DNA from: Solen grandis
Taxonomy: Eukaryota > Mollusca > Bivalvia > Adapedonta > Solenidae
NCBI GenBank assembly: GCA_021229015.1
Contig: CM037785.1
Location: 43,918,543-43,982,542 of the forward strand
DNA: 64,000 nt
Direction of reading: 5' to 3'
Below the pieces are notes generated by a model. It did not search any database and was not told the DNA's origin. It saw only the letters and a program-made list of their open reading frames with translations. Both the position numbers and the translations under genes were made by a program. Positions 34,760 to 46,074 of this stretch are shown piece after piece (the stretch's first letter is position 1; each line of letters opens with the position of its first letter).

Positions 34760-34938
34760 CAGACAAATCTGTCTTAAGTGATCAGTCAAGGGAACACAAG
34801 AAAGTGACTGCTTAACACAGGTGGCCGCTAAATGAAGGTTAAACATGTCACAAAATGTTTTAAATTGGTAATATTAAAACTAACCGCTGATGCAAGATGG
34901 TCGTTTATTACAGGTGACAGCTAATACAGGTTCAACTG
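34760..34938. mobile_element. MITE, inverted relative of 22264-22469
   Basis: The right end CTAATACAGGTTCAACTG is the inverted form of the left end at 22264, and the left end CAGACAAATCTGTCTTAAG is a diverged partner. TA flanks both sides. The internal GTGGCCGCTAAAT text is also shared. Confidence 0.75.
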
Positions 34939-35054
34939 TATACCCATTAACTGATTATCTGTTTACACTTTTCTGTTGGGAATGAGATGAACTAGCGACG
35001 ATGACCTTTTTATGACCCTGATTTTTAATATTATGATGTGAGATTCACTGGCAT

Positions 35055-35195
35055 TGACTTCGTGTCAACATTTACCATGACTTCGTTTTTAAACTTGATT
35101 TTTACTTCGTGTTTAACCTTGACCTTTATTTCTCTTTAACCTTGACTTTTATTTCGTGTTTAACCTTGACATCGTGTTTAACCTTGACCTTTACT
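35055..35195. repeat. Short tandem repeat TTCGTGTTTAACCTTGAC
   Basis: Five or six imperfect units of about 20-25 bp with TTTAACCTTGACTTTTA-like text. Confidence 0.75.
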
Positions 35196-35852
35196 TAGTC
35201 ATTTTTATCTCTTTTGTAGGGTACAATTTACTGAATTTATTTGTATCGTCTTGCAATATCCTTACTTCGGCAATAGGCGGTTTCCGAAGTCAAACCCTGA
35301 GGACAAAAGCATTTGTGTATCATAACCCTTCTAGCCTCAATGATAATATGCTTCGAGTTCGAAGCAGAAGATTAGGGGATGGAATCAAGCTCAGGCCAAA
35401 GATATTGTCCATACAATGTTTAATTATATGCTACATTTACATGCGAATCACATATATAGTTATAGCACGAATGTATCGAAATGATTGTTGAATACATTAG
35501 ATGGTTTACTCAATACTCTACTGCATATAGGATTAAAAAAAGTACACCAGAAATTCAGCAAATAATTCATCCATCCACTCACACTGTATTAATAGAAAGA
35601 AAAGGTAAGCTAATAAAATAGACATATGTCTACATCTATGATTCGAACCTGCTGTTTCGTGATAACAAGACCGATGAACTTACCATTAGGCCATCCACAC
35701 ATATTGAAAGAAGGATGCATTTTAAACCATTTTACCATTTCAAACAAATGTTTGGATCGAAATAATTCACGGAAATTAACGAAGAGCAACCCGGAGATTA
35801 ACCAATCTCAGGGAAATATTGCCAGACAATAGCCGGTGAAATTATTTTGTGA

Positions 35853-36030
35853 CTGGTTCGGGTGGCTGTGTGGTTAGAGCGTCAATACCGTTGCCGAAGG
35901 ATCGTGAATTTTATCTCCGACCACGACATCTGTTGCTCAACAAGGTAATTGTATATTTCTTTTTATATACAAGGGGAGTTCCACCAAGACATCTTAACCC
36001 GATATCAAGATAGCCGCTTGTCTGCGTGTT
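35853..36030 (+). mobile_element. SINE, 5' part, interrupted by foldback-like element
   Basis: The head GGCTGTGTGGTTAGAGCGTC and body match the SINE at 26085-26345. The sequence breaks at GCGTGTT and resumes at 42307 with ACGTGTTATCGC, exactly where the uninterrupted relative reads CATGTTATCGC. Confidence 0.75.
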
Positions 36031-36219
36031 GTAGTAACGCTAAATGTCGCACTTGACGTTAAATGTCGCAAGGCTGACGCTAAATGTCGCAACCAACGCT
36101 AAATGTCCCAAAACCTCCTGATGCTATATGTCGCATCTGTAGCGCCAAATGTCGCAAAAAATTGCACTGCCGTTTTATGTCGTAACATAAACGCTAAATG
36201 TCGCACTCCTTTATAAGTG
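36031..36219 (+). repeat. Left inverted arm of the 6.3-kb element
   Basis: Units with GCTAAATGTCGCA spaced about 20 bp. It aligns, reverse complemented, to about 41693-41860 in the same order. Confidence 0.8.
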
Positions 36220-36309
36220 GATTATAATCCCACAGAAAAACATACTGCAGAATCGCAGTGCCGGACAATCGTTAATATTCATTTCAAGTTTATTTTTTTT
36301 TTTTTTTTA

Positions 36310-36530
36310 AGGTACGAGAGGAATCTCACAGAGACTATAGTCAACAGTACAAACACATGGAGCAGTTAGGGCAAGTTCTAACGAAACAGTTAGAGCAAGT
36401 TCACACGGAACAGTTAGGGCAAGTACACACGGAACAGTTAGAGCAAATTCACACGGAACAGTTTGAGCAAGTTCATGGGGAACAGATTAGACAAGTTCAC
36501 GCTGAAAAAATTGTAAAATTTATGATCTAA
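36310..36530 (+). repeat. 30-bp repeat encoding (EQLEQVHT)n, possible exon-like frame
   Basis: A T-run followed by AAG resembles a splice acceptor (36293-36312). From there an open frame runs to TAA at about 36528. It includes six units of GAACAGTTAGAGCAAGTTCA type, coding for repeats of EQLEQVHT. The segment 36312-36373 has an inverted relative at about 40208-40260. It could be a short coding exon or a chance minisatellite frame. Confidence 0.35.
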
Positions 36531-36649
36531 CTTCACTTCATTTTTTTCTTCTATCCCCTGGAGCAACTTTGAATGAGAACTGGATATTGTATATGCACGT
36601 TTTACAAATTAATAGTACAACTGAGTATGCAGCTCAGTGGATGAAATGT

Positions 36650-38960
36650 AGACAATAAAATTAAAGCTGACTTATTAAATGTTTTCTTCTCGTCTTTAAA
36701 CTGTTATAAATGATAATACAATAATAGTACCTCCACTTGATCACTCAAACTTGAATAGTGTATTGTCATCTTTTGCTGTCTCTCCAAGTGATATCTTACC
36801 AATTCTTCGGGGCCTTAACATTTCAAAAGCCACTGGGCCTGATGGTGTTAGTAACTGGGTTCTTAAAGAAACCGCTCCTGAACTGTCGATTCCGCTTTGT
36901 TCTTTGTTTAATCACAGTACATTTGTATATCAATTGGTGTATTTCCTGAAACATGGAAATTAGCTCATGTCTGTCCAGTTTTCAAAGCTGGTGACCCCTC
37001 TCTTGTTTCTAACTATCGTCCAATCTCTCTTTTGTGCACTCTTAGTTAAGTCCTTGAAAGGCTAGTCTTTAAACATTTGTTCAACCACTTTAGAGGTAAC
37101 TCAGTATTATCTCCTTTTCAGTCTGGTTTCATTCCTGGTGATAGTACTACTAATCAACTAGTTTATTTATACGATACATTTTGTAAAGCACTTGATTCAG
37201 GCCAAGAAGTAAGAGTTGTCTTTTGTGATGTGTCGAAAGCATTCGACCGAGTTTGGCATGAGGGTCTTTTGCACAAACTTGAAGCTGTTGGTGTTCGTGG
37301 TACAATTCTTAATTCGTTCCGTAGTTATCTCTTAAACAGGAAACAAAGAGTTGTCCTCCCAGAGGTTTATTCTGAGTGGCGATACATTAAAGCAGATGTT
37401 CCTCGAGGTTCTATTCTTGGTCCTACTCTGTTTTTACTATACATAAATGACATAACGTCTCATATTGGAACTAACATTCGCCTCTTCGCTGATGACACTT
37501 CTCTGTTTGTAATAGTAAATAATCCTGTTTGTGATGCCGAAATGTTAAATTCTGATTTAAAAAAGTATAACTGAATGGGCAGACAAGTGGTTAGTAAAAT
37601 TTAATCCCCTTAAAACAGAATCACTACTTATTAGCCGAAATTTTAATAAACCTTTTCATCCACCGTTGTACATGGAAAACCAACTAATTAAAGAAGTTAC
37701 CGAACATAAACATCTTGGAATCATTCTGTCTAATGACTGAAAATGGCATTCACATATAGATTATTTTTCAAATAAAGCTTGGAGTAGAATACATATAATG
37801 AGACGATTAAAATATACTCTTGACAGAAAGAGCCTAGAAATAATGTACATATCATTCATTCGCCCTATTCTTGAATATTGTGACATAATTTGGAATACTA
37901 GTAACTGTTCTCAATATGAAAAAGATCAACTCGAAAGTATTCAGCTTAAAGCCGCTCGAATTGTTACAGGCGCCAGTAAACTTATTTCAAAAACTCATTT
38001 GTACACTGAAACCGGTTGGGAAACTTTAGAAACTAGACGTCGTCAACATGCATTATTTCTAATATATAAAATGACGAATAACCTCTCACCTTCCTATTTA
38101 TCGAACATGCCTCTTGTTTCACCTGAAAATGGCTACAGCCTTAGAAATAGCAATGCAATACCATTTCCACGATGTAGAACGGCCCTGTATTTGAACTCTT
38201 TCCTTCCTTTTAGTATTAGTCAGTGGAACACGTTAGACCCGTCATTGCAGACCTCAAGATCGCTCTCATCATTTAAATATAAAATCAAGCCCACGGTGAC
38301 AAAGTTACCCCAGTATTATTTCCATGGTGATAGAAGACCTCAAGTACTTCTTCTTCGTATCCGCACAGAAAGTAGTTCACTAAAATATGACCTCTTTCGG
38401 GAAAACATAGTAGATTCACCTTTGTGTAGCTGTGGCGAAATTGAAAACGCTAGGCATTATTTCTTTCATTGTAGCAACTACCGTCACATTCGCCAGTCAC
38501 TTCTCGACATTATCTCTCTGTACTGCCAACCATCCTTGGAGGTTATTCTTAAAGGAAATCCCTTGTTCGAAAATCGAACAAATATTGCAATATTTGAAGC
38601 TGTCTATCTTTATATCAGACTATCCAAGCGTTTTGATTCTTGAATTCGGCCTTCATTTTACCCTCTATATACCAACAAATTTTTCTCTGACAATCCTTTA
38701 CTTACCATTTACCCAGTACTACTTAAATTCACTTTTACTTATTATTCTTGATACCATCCTATTAATGTACCATGTTGAATTATTTGTAATATCTCCAATA
38801 TTTCTGTTAAATTTATTTTCCAGGATAAGGACTACAAGAAGCTTTCAGTTCATATCTTTTTTGTGTATCTTTGTAACTTGTAATATCACTTATTTTGTAA
38901 CATGTCATTTACAAATAAAATATGTTTTAACTAAATGTAGGCCCTTTCAAAACATAAATG
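36650..38960 (+). pseudogene. Non-LTR retrotransposon (LINE, jockey/CR1-like), 5'-truncated and broken
   Basis: The sequence encodes the later part of a LINE reverse transcriptase on the plus strand, spread over at least three frames. The pieces are NISKATGPDG (36751-36963), a core with SGFIPGDST, DVSKAFDRVWH, VPRGSILGP and FADDTSLF (37077-37574), then a C-terminal region (37798-38643) with a CSCG...HYFFHC cysteine/histidine motif common in jockey/CR1-type elements. Stops or frameshifts occur near 36961, 37047, 37572 and 37738. The endonuclease region is missing. The 3' end carries AATAAA near 38917. It sits inside the 6.3-kb foldback-like element and is inactive as read. Confidence 0.9.
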
Positions 38961-39024
38961 AATGAACAATTAAAGACTCAATATACTTCCAAAGCAGTGT
39001 ATTTTCTTCGGACAGAAAAACAAA

Positions 39025-39365
39025 GTGTGAGATGCAATCTGTACATACTCGTTGACGACAACGTTACTACAATGCATAAATAAGAAAGAATCTTTAACTG
39101 TTTGCAAAAATAACTATTTTGCATATTCCGTATGTCTCCGTTAACGAATCATGAGTGCATGAATTGATGACGTAGCGATAAACAAATTGTAATTCGCCGA
39201 CGGTTTTTCAAATTCAAATTATTTCCGATTACAGACCGTCTTCGGGAATACTCGCCAATGCAAAATGTAAACAATGAGAGTATTTTAACATCCATCCAAA
39301 ATACTAAATTGCGTAATTTGATCAACATTTTCAATGTGCTTAACTGTTATTTTACAGAAGATATG
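39025..39365 (-). repeat. 390-bp interspersed repeat, inverted copy
   Basis: Reverse complement of about 26745-27135, sharing CCGTATGTCTCCGTTAACG and CAAAATGTAAACAATGAGA-type words. Confidence 0.8.
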
Positions 39366-39369
39366 TCAT

Positions 39370-40324
39370 GAAAAGTAAATCATTATTAAATATAATGGAC
39401 CTTTAAAATAGGATAATATTATTACAAAGTAACAAATGAAGTTAATAGCCAATAAAATAAATAGTCGGATATATTTTTATTTTACACCTCTGGGTTTCGA
39501 ACCCACGCGGTATGATACTGAAAGGAGTGGTAGTCGGAGTCGCTTTACTGTCCCACTTTGGAGCCTTGGAATTAGAACACATATACATTATCCCTGGGCT
39601 GTTTGATAAAACGATTCCATTTCGCCGGAAAAAATAAGTACCAAAATAAGCGCTATTTTGTTATTACTGAGTTAGCTAGTTGTATTTTGTTGAGCTTCTG
39701 GAAGGTAAAGTTACTCTGTTTATAACATTATAATAAAACGAAATAATATATGCTCAAAGAAATATATTTATTTTCATGAAAAACAAAAACATTTGAATGT
39801 AGAACCAATTTAATACCCGTTCGAAAGATATTACAAGTGAGGTATATAAAGTGTGGATTATGAGAGACAGAAGTCAGGCCTCAAGTAAGTTTCTGCACAA
39901 TGCAGACTTTCCCTAACGTTCGCTTAAGGCGAACTCAATCGACCTTTACCGTTGTACGGTTTAGGTGTCAATTCAAGCATGATCCTGGTCGTGGGCTCTC
40001 ATGCAAAGTGTTCACCTCTCTCTATTTTTGTTTTAGTTTTAATTCATTTCAAACTTTCGGCTACACGTGTGTTAATGTCTTGAGAGGAGACACTGGGGAA
40101 TATAAGAAATGTAGTGAGGTACCGGTAGAGAATTTGAAAGAGGGAATAGTATATGAAATGGAATGACTGTATTCTTTGAAGAAAGATGGATTGCCAGAGG
40201 GAAGTACTTGCTCTAACTACTCCGTGTGCTTGTACTGTTGACTATAGTCTCCGTGAGATGCTTTGACTTTTATCTTGACATTATATATCGTTAATTTTTT
40301 TTTAATCCTGAGTCATTCACTTTC
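39370..40324. other. Interior of the 6.3-kb element, no gene recognised
   Basis: A frame at 39900-40166 (88 codons) has no recognisable domain. At about 40208-40260 is the inverted relative of 36312-36373. Confidence 0.4.
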
Positions 40325-40432
40325 AATCTCATTAAAATCCGATTCAGTATGCTAACTGGATCTGACCACATCGCATGGAGGGTCGTCTCAGATTGACCTT
40401 TGTATAAGCCAATCTATGATTTTAATGAGATT
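40325..40432. mobile_element. Small palindromic MITE-like element, 108 bp
   Basis: The ends are perfect 15-bp inverted repeats, AATCTCATTAAAATC and GATTTTAATGAGATT. No target duplication is obvious. Confidence 0.55.
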
Positions 40433-41692
40433 GTTCACTTTAAATTTAGAATTAAACCTAACGGACAGTATTATGGATGAATTACGGACACATAAAAAAG
40501 TCCATAGCGGCAAATGTTTTTGTGTAAGGGTATATATTTATATGCAGAAGCGTCGTAATCAATAAAATTCCAAATAAAAAAGAAATTTTGAAATTGTGAT
40601 TTTATTCTTATTTTTTCCAGCCGCTTTTCGAGACAGCAGAACAATTTTGATATTGAGTATACACATTATTTCAAATTATCCTTATGTTCCAAATACATGT
40701 AGAATAAAATCTTAGCATATTTAAACTAATAAAAAATATTTTGGCTTAAGACGGTAAGTGTCTATGAAAGAGAAAGTCAGCAATAAACAATAAAGGCCCA
40801 TTTTGCTTCCAAAAGCAATTCTTCGCAAAAGCAAAGTGTGTGCTACAGATTTGTTGCGATACGCAGTCTGTTCATAATAATAATAATAATAATATAAATA
40901 CCTTATTTATTGCATTTAAAAAAGGTAATCGTTCTTGGTGGCTCGATACTTAAAACATTTAGGTGGTCCACGGTGCTGTTAGGGTTGTACGCCGGGTTCC
41001 GGATCACCGATCCGGGATACATCAACTTATTTCATGCAAACTAATGAAGTACTTAGTTCTATCAGTTGAATATATTTCAAGTCGTCATCGCAAGTGCAGT
41101 GAGTGATATATTTCATATTTCATATCACCACTGTCACCGGTCTACTGTGGTGAAAGAAAATTTGCTATGTTTCCAAAAATTTAAGTGAACTCACAATATA
41201 CGTATTTGTATTATTTTTTTTGTTGTTTGTTGTTGTTGCTGTTTATTAAATAAAATCGTCAACTTGGTATCGATTATTTTGTCGAATTGGCTAAATTGTT
41301 ATCGTACTCCATTATCAGTGAGCAGCAAAAACAAACGCAGAAAAGAAAACCTCAAACCGGTATATTTTTGTTTGTTTGTGAACTTAACATAGCCTTGTGG
41401 GTATTAATTAAGAATGAAATCTAAAAGACTGTCTTTTATTGTGCTTTATTGTGCAAAACTATTAATTCCATCTCCACCATTGTTGTTTCCATGATCTAAT
41501 TCAAAATGTGCTTGTTTTTCGTAGATATCGAATGTATCTAACCTCAGTGATATTTTTTTCGGTGAGATATACTACATTTCTTTACCTAAAACTGGCACAG
41601 TAAAGACTGTGCAGTTCATCCCGGTAACCCCTAGCTCATTGTAACGGGATAAGTCGGGAGCTTAAACCAGTCAGTAATACTTCAAAAGAGTG
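40433..41692. other. Non-coding interior of the 6.3-kb element
   Basis: AT-rich, with an ATA/AAT microsatellite near 40877-40893. No gene seen. Confidence 0.45.
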
Positions 41693-42306
41693 TTCATAAA
41701 GGGGTGCGATATTTAGCGTTGATATTGCGACATATAGCGGCAGTACAATTTTTGCGACACTTGGCGTCACAGATGCGACATATAAAGTCAGGAGGTTTTG
41801 CGACATTTATCGTTGGTTGCGACATTTAACGTCAGCCTTGCGACATATAGCGTCAAGTGCGACATTTAGCGTTGGTGCGACATTTAACGTCAACCTTGCG
41901 ACATAAAGCGTCAAGTGCGACATTTAGCGTTGGTTGCGACATTTAACGTCAACCTTGCGACATACAGCGTCAAGTGCGACATTTAGCGTTGGTTGCAACA
42001 TTTAACGTCAACCTTGCGACATAAAGCGTCAAGTGCGACATTTAGCGTTGGTTGCGACATTTAACGTCAACCTTGCGACATAAAGCGTCAAGTGCGACAT
42101 TTAGCGTAGGTTGCGACATTTAACGTCAGCCTTGCGACATAAAGCGTCAAGTGCGACATTTAGCGTAGGTGCGACATTTAACGTCAGCCTTGCGACATAA
42201 AGCGTCAAGTGCGACATTTAGCGTTGGTGCGACATTTAACGTCAGCCTTGCGACATAAAGCGTCAAGTGCGACATTTAGCGTTGGTGCGACATTTGACAT
42301 TGCTAC
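41693..42306 (-). repeat. Right inverted arm with expanded 59-60-bp array
   Basis: About nine copies of a unit made of three 20-bp parts: GCGACATTTAGCGTTGGTT, GCGACATTTAACGTCAACCT and TGCGACATAAAGCGTCAAGT. The left arm holds the unexpanded counterpart. Confidence 0.9.
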
Positions 42307-42370
42307 ACGTGTTATCGCAGTAAGGCTTTATTTTATCAGCCCCAAACGACTGACATTTAACGGAAGCAAA
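42307..42370 (+). mobile_element. SINE, 3' part, after the foldback-like element
   Basis: ACGTGTTATCGCAGTAAGG to CAGCCCCAAACGACTGACAT and a GGAAGCAAACAAA tail continues the SINE of 35853-36030. Confidence 0.7.
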
Positions 42371-42499
42371 CAAAGGTTTATGTATGTTATTTATGTGGCA
42401 GTCATTAACCTGGTCAACAATAAGACATTATCAGTACGTATGTCAATTTCTATGTAACGTGATAAGAGCAGTCGTAAATTTAGCCTTCCGGAAAAGAAA

Positions 42500-42536
42500 A
42501 TGAAATGGTTTTTGCTTTTATTCTGTCTGATGCCAG
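42500..42536 (+). CDS. Kazal-family gene D, exon 1 only (signal peptide)
   Basis: A 37-nt exon encoding MKWFLLLFCLMP plus one base, with a GTAAGT donor in the same phase as genes A-C. Upstream DNA (GGAAAAGAAAATGAAATGG, ATTATCAGTACGTATGTC) matches gene C. No further Kazal exon is seen downstream in the window, which includes a 100-base gap at 43142. It may be an orphan exon, or later exons may be lost or misassembled. Confidence 0.55.
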
Positions 42537-43141
42537 GTAAGTTAGCTTTTGTGCACTTTAAACATATTTTTACATAAACTACAAAATACGAAAATACGTA
42601 AAATACTTTCTTGAATTTGGCCTGAAAAGGAGCTATTTCATTGGTTGAAATGTGGGATAAACGGTAAAATAAGTTACAGTTTTTCTATTTTTACGTAATT
42701 TGCTAAGTTCATGTGAAAAATATGTTTTACGGTTGCGTGAGCCGCGAGCTCATATCGCCGACTGTAGCCTGCGTGACAAAAGGGAGACAAACGGTAAGTT
42801 ATCTTTTTACAACATATGCAATTTAGTGATACATAACACTTCGATTGAATAGATAAATGAGTATCCTTTAAAATGATTTTGAGAATATTTGAAAAATACA
42901 AAGTACACAATTACTTTGTAACACTCATAGTTGATTTTGTTAAATATATGTAATTTAACCAAAAAGAGGCAAACAAATTTGAGTTCTATATCAAAAAAAA
43001 AAAAAATTAAAAAAAAAAATCGCTTACCTTTTTCTCACGTTTGTGACGTAGGCAGCGGCGGCACTTGTGTGAAGTCGGCGGTATGAGCACGTGCCTTCCG
43101 TAACCGCCCAAAGCAAACATGTTTTTCTTATAAACTGGGAA
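42537..43141. other. Non-coding stretch before the first gap
   Basis: AT-rich with A-runs near 42993-43019. No exon recognised. Confidence 0.45.
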
Positions 43142-43241
43142 NNNNNNNNNNNNNNNNNNNNNNNNNNNNNNNNNNNNNNNNNNNNNNNNNNNNNNNNNNN
43201 NNNNNNNNNNNNNNNNNNNNNNNNNNNNNNNNNNNNNNNNN
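43142..43241. other. Assembly gap (100 N)
   Basis: Exactly 100 N, so probably a gap of unknown real size. Confidence 1.
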
Positions 43242-43700
43242 CCTGTGCTCAGGATGAGCTATTAGGATCGATGAATGTCCATCATCCTTCCGTCGTCCAC
43301 AATTAGTTTGTTTGCACTGGCATCTTCATTTCTTAGGCAATCATCTTCACACTTTATGGCAATGTTTATTACCATAATCTCTTGGCCAAGTTCGATTATG
43401 GCTGAAAACGGCCAATTAGGTCAGGAGTTATGCCCCATTTAATATTAAAATATGCCAGATTTCACTTTGCCCTCTAGTATCTTCAGTTCTTAATCAATCA
43501 TCTTCAAACTTTATCAGCAAGGTTAGATTACAGCGGATATCAGCCTATTTTGACAGGAATTATGGCCTTATATTAAAAATTGCCAGATTTCACTTTGTTT
43601 GCACTCTAGCATCTTCACATCTTAAGCAATCATTATCAAACTATGTAATAATGTTAATAGCCTTACTCTCTTCATCTTGGCCCTCTTGTTATATACTAAT
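43242..43700 (+). repeat. Family 1 Helentron-like repeat, fragment
   Basis: It starts within the 5' hairpin (TGTGCTCAGGATGAGCTATT) and continues with core units (GCAATCATCTTCACACTTTA, AGGTCAGGAGTTATGCCCC). The left end is lost in the gap. Confidence 0.65.
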
Positions 43701-44782
43701 ATACTTCAATAATTTATAGTTTTTATCTTTTATCTTTTTATTTACCTAATAAATTATTTATTCAACTCATACTATACTATCTAGCTTAATGATTTATATT
43801 TAGCAATTAGATATGCTAATTGAAGACACATTAGCATGTCCAAAACAAGCGCACAGGAAGTCTTAAAACCCTAATTCATTTGTAATAAATTGGACCATTG
43901 TGTCATTGGTTATTGTCTGGTCATTGTGCTTGATTGCTAATTAATGACAAGTCCCGTGAATATAGAGTACACACCCCTCTCTCCCTTACCCCATTCTATC
44001 CCCTGAGGTGTAATGTTTTCTTTTTACATGCGACAGGTAGGGGTAAAGCAGGTAGAGATGGGAATTCAAGACAAACAATTGAAGTATCTCTGGTTGATTA
44101 ATTTTCGAAACCAATAATACTTTACCTGTTTCATCAGTAAATATCACTGCAAAGTGTATCTCATGCACCGATTACTAAAAAGCCGTACGTGGAATTTATG
44201 GAAGAAAAGTTTGTCTCAAAACTTAAGAGTCTGTAAAAAATAGTCAGATTAAAAGTGTCGCAAAATTTAGAGGCATGAAAAATTATTATCACAAATCTTA
44301 GAGTGTCCTAAAGCTTAGAGTGATTATGGTACTTTTCATGGTTGAATGAACATGGTAAAACTGATTGTAATGCCTCAGATTTACCTTTGCTTTTAAGCTT
44401 TTTCTCTATGAAGATGACTTTGAAAATACATGCAACTATTTTGTTGGGACCAATGTATGCCAGGGGGGCATCAGTGTTGATAAGACACATTTCCTTGTTA
44501 CAGAATTAATTTCTGTTTTGCAGTCTTTATCTGATTTCTATAATCACAAATGTTACATTTTTTTAATCAAATTCGCTAAATAAATTCACTGAATATTTGA
44601 AATTACACCAGACACAAAAAAAATGACTGATGATTTAAAATACTCGTATTCTATTTAAAAAAAAAATAAGAATGCAAATGACATTTGCTCTGTCAATGAT
44701 GTCATAGGGGTCAAGTGACTCCACAGTGTATAACTGCCCAGCAACTTACAAAATTGGCATTTAATATAATTTAAGTGATTTT
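43701..44782. other. Non-coding stretch
   Basis: AT-rich; no gene or clear element recognised. Confidence 0.45.
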
Positions 44783-45877
44783 TATGTCCCCCGCCATGAA
44801 ATGGTGACGGGCATACAGTGTTACACCTGTCAGTATGTGTGTTTGTGTGTGTGTGAAAGAATTCATGTCCCAGCTGTAACTTTTTATGTATGGTATGGTA
44901 CATGTATGTATGTATGGTATGGTAATAACAAGTGATACCTAGGACAAGACGATGTGTTGTGAACAAGAACCAGGTTGCTAGCTTAAAGGTCAGGGTCACA
45001 GCACTTAGTTGATCTTAAAATCTTGTCCCAGCTGTAACTTTGGTCTTGATTGGTTGTTTTTCAAATAACTTGGCACAAGTGATCCTTAAGACAAGACGAT
45101 GTGTTGCAAACAAGAACCAGGCCACTAGCTTGAAGGTCAAGGTCACAACACTCAGTTGACCTGAAAATCTTGTCCTAGCTTTAACTTCGGTCTTGATTGG
45201 TCATTTTTCATATAACTTGTCAAAAGTGATCCTTAGGACAAGACGATGTGTCGCTAACAAGAACCAGGTTGCTAGCTTTAAGGTCAAGGTCACAGCACTG
45301 TTGACCTTTATGTCCGCTGTAACTTGTAATATTGTGTTTTGAAATAACTTGGCACAAGTGATCCTTAGGACAAAACAATGTGTTGCGAACAAGAACGAGG
45401 TTGCTAGCATGAAGGTCAAGGTCACAGCACTTGGTTGACCTTTCAGTCAAGTCTCGGCTGTAACTTTGTTGTGAATGATTGTGTTTTGAAATAACTTAGC
45501 ACAAATGATTCCTAGGGTATGATGTAATGCAAACAAGAACCAAGTTGCTAGCTTCAAGGTCAAGGTTACAGCAGTTAGTTAAGTTTAAAATTTGTGTAAG
45601 CAGTCCTGTCAGAGCTGTATCTTTGTTGTGTATAGTCATGTCTTGGAAGAACTTGGCACAAGGAGAGATCCTTAGGACAAAACACTGTGTCACAAAACAA
45701 GTACAGGTTGCTAGCTTGAAGGTCAAGGTCACATCACTTGGTAGAGGTCAGGGTTACAGCACTAATTTGATCTTAAAATCTTCTCTTTATATTTCCAGTT
45801 TTTCATAATCACTGACAAAAATATCATCTTATTAAAAGATTGGCGGGGTCATCCATGTCCTATGGACACATTTCTAG
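44783..45877 (+). mobile_element. Family 2 Helentron-like element, TATGTCCCCC...CTAG
   Basis: The 5' end TATGTCCCCCGCCATGAAAT is partly mirrored by a subterminal 3' TGGCGGGGTCAT. It is followed by a hairpin TGTCC-TAT-GGACA and a CTAG end in a T-run. The core has about six tandem units of about 145 bp with CAAGAACCAGGTTGCTAGCT and AAGGTCAAGGTCACA. It has no coding content. Confidence 0.65.
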
Positions 45878-46074
45878 TTTTTTTTTTCTCTTTTTTTAAA
45901 GGAATGTTCATGATTTATCTTTAAAAAATATGGACAAATAGTGAGGGCTTTAGAAAAAGTAAAAAAAATCCTTTGTGGTTTACCTTGAAGTCCCTCTTTT
46001 ATCCTTTGTAAAGGTGTTATTTGTTATTTCTTAAGTTGACCTCAGAAACATTGTCATATGAACCCCAATTAAAG

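Larger units (their letters stand above)
36031..42306. mobile_element. Foldback-like composite element, about 6.3 kb, inserted in a SINE
   Basis: The ends GTAG...CTAC carry long inverted arms. The left arm (36031-36219) and right arm (41693-42306) share words such as CTAAATGTCGCA, TGTCGCAAGGCTGACG and AAAACCTCCTGA in opposite orientation. The arms are built of units of about 20 bp, expanded in the right arm. A short target duplication (G/A)CGTGTT flanks it (6 of 7 bases). The interior holds a broken LINE, a copy of the 390-bp repeat and a small palindromic MITE. No transposase for this element was found. Confidence 0.7.

Noticed and set aside
38432..38965. 177-codon frame
   Set aside because: It is an out-of-frame shadow of the LINE C-terminal region and its 3' flank.
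4258..39600. Several tRNA-like segments (box A plus box B) as real tRNA genes
   Set aside because: None forms a full cloverleaf with good acceptor stem and anticodon arm. They continue into SINE bodies or are fragments. Weak ones near 10395-10450, 34425-34470 and 39485-39560 are too degraded to list.
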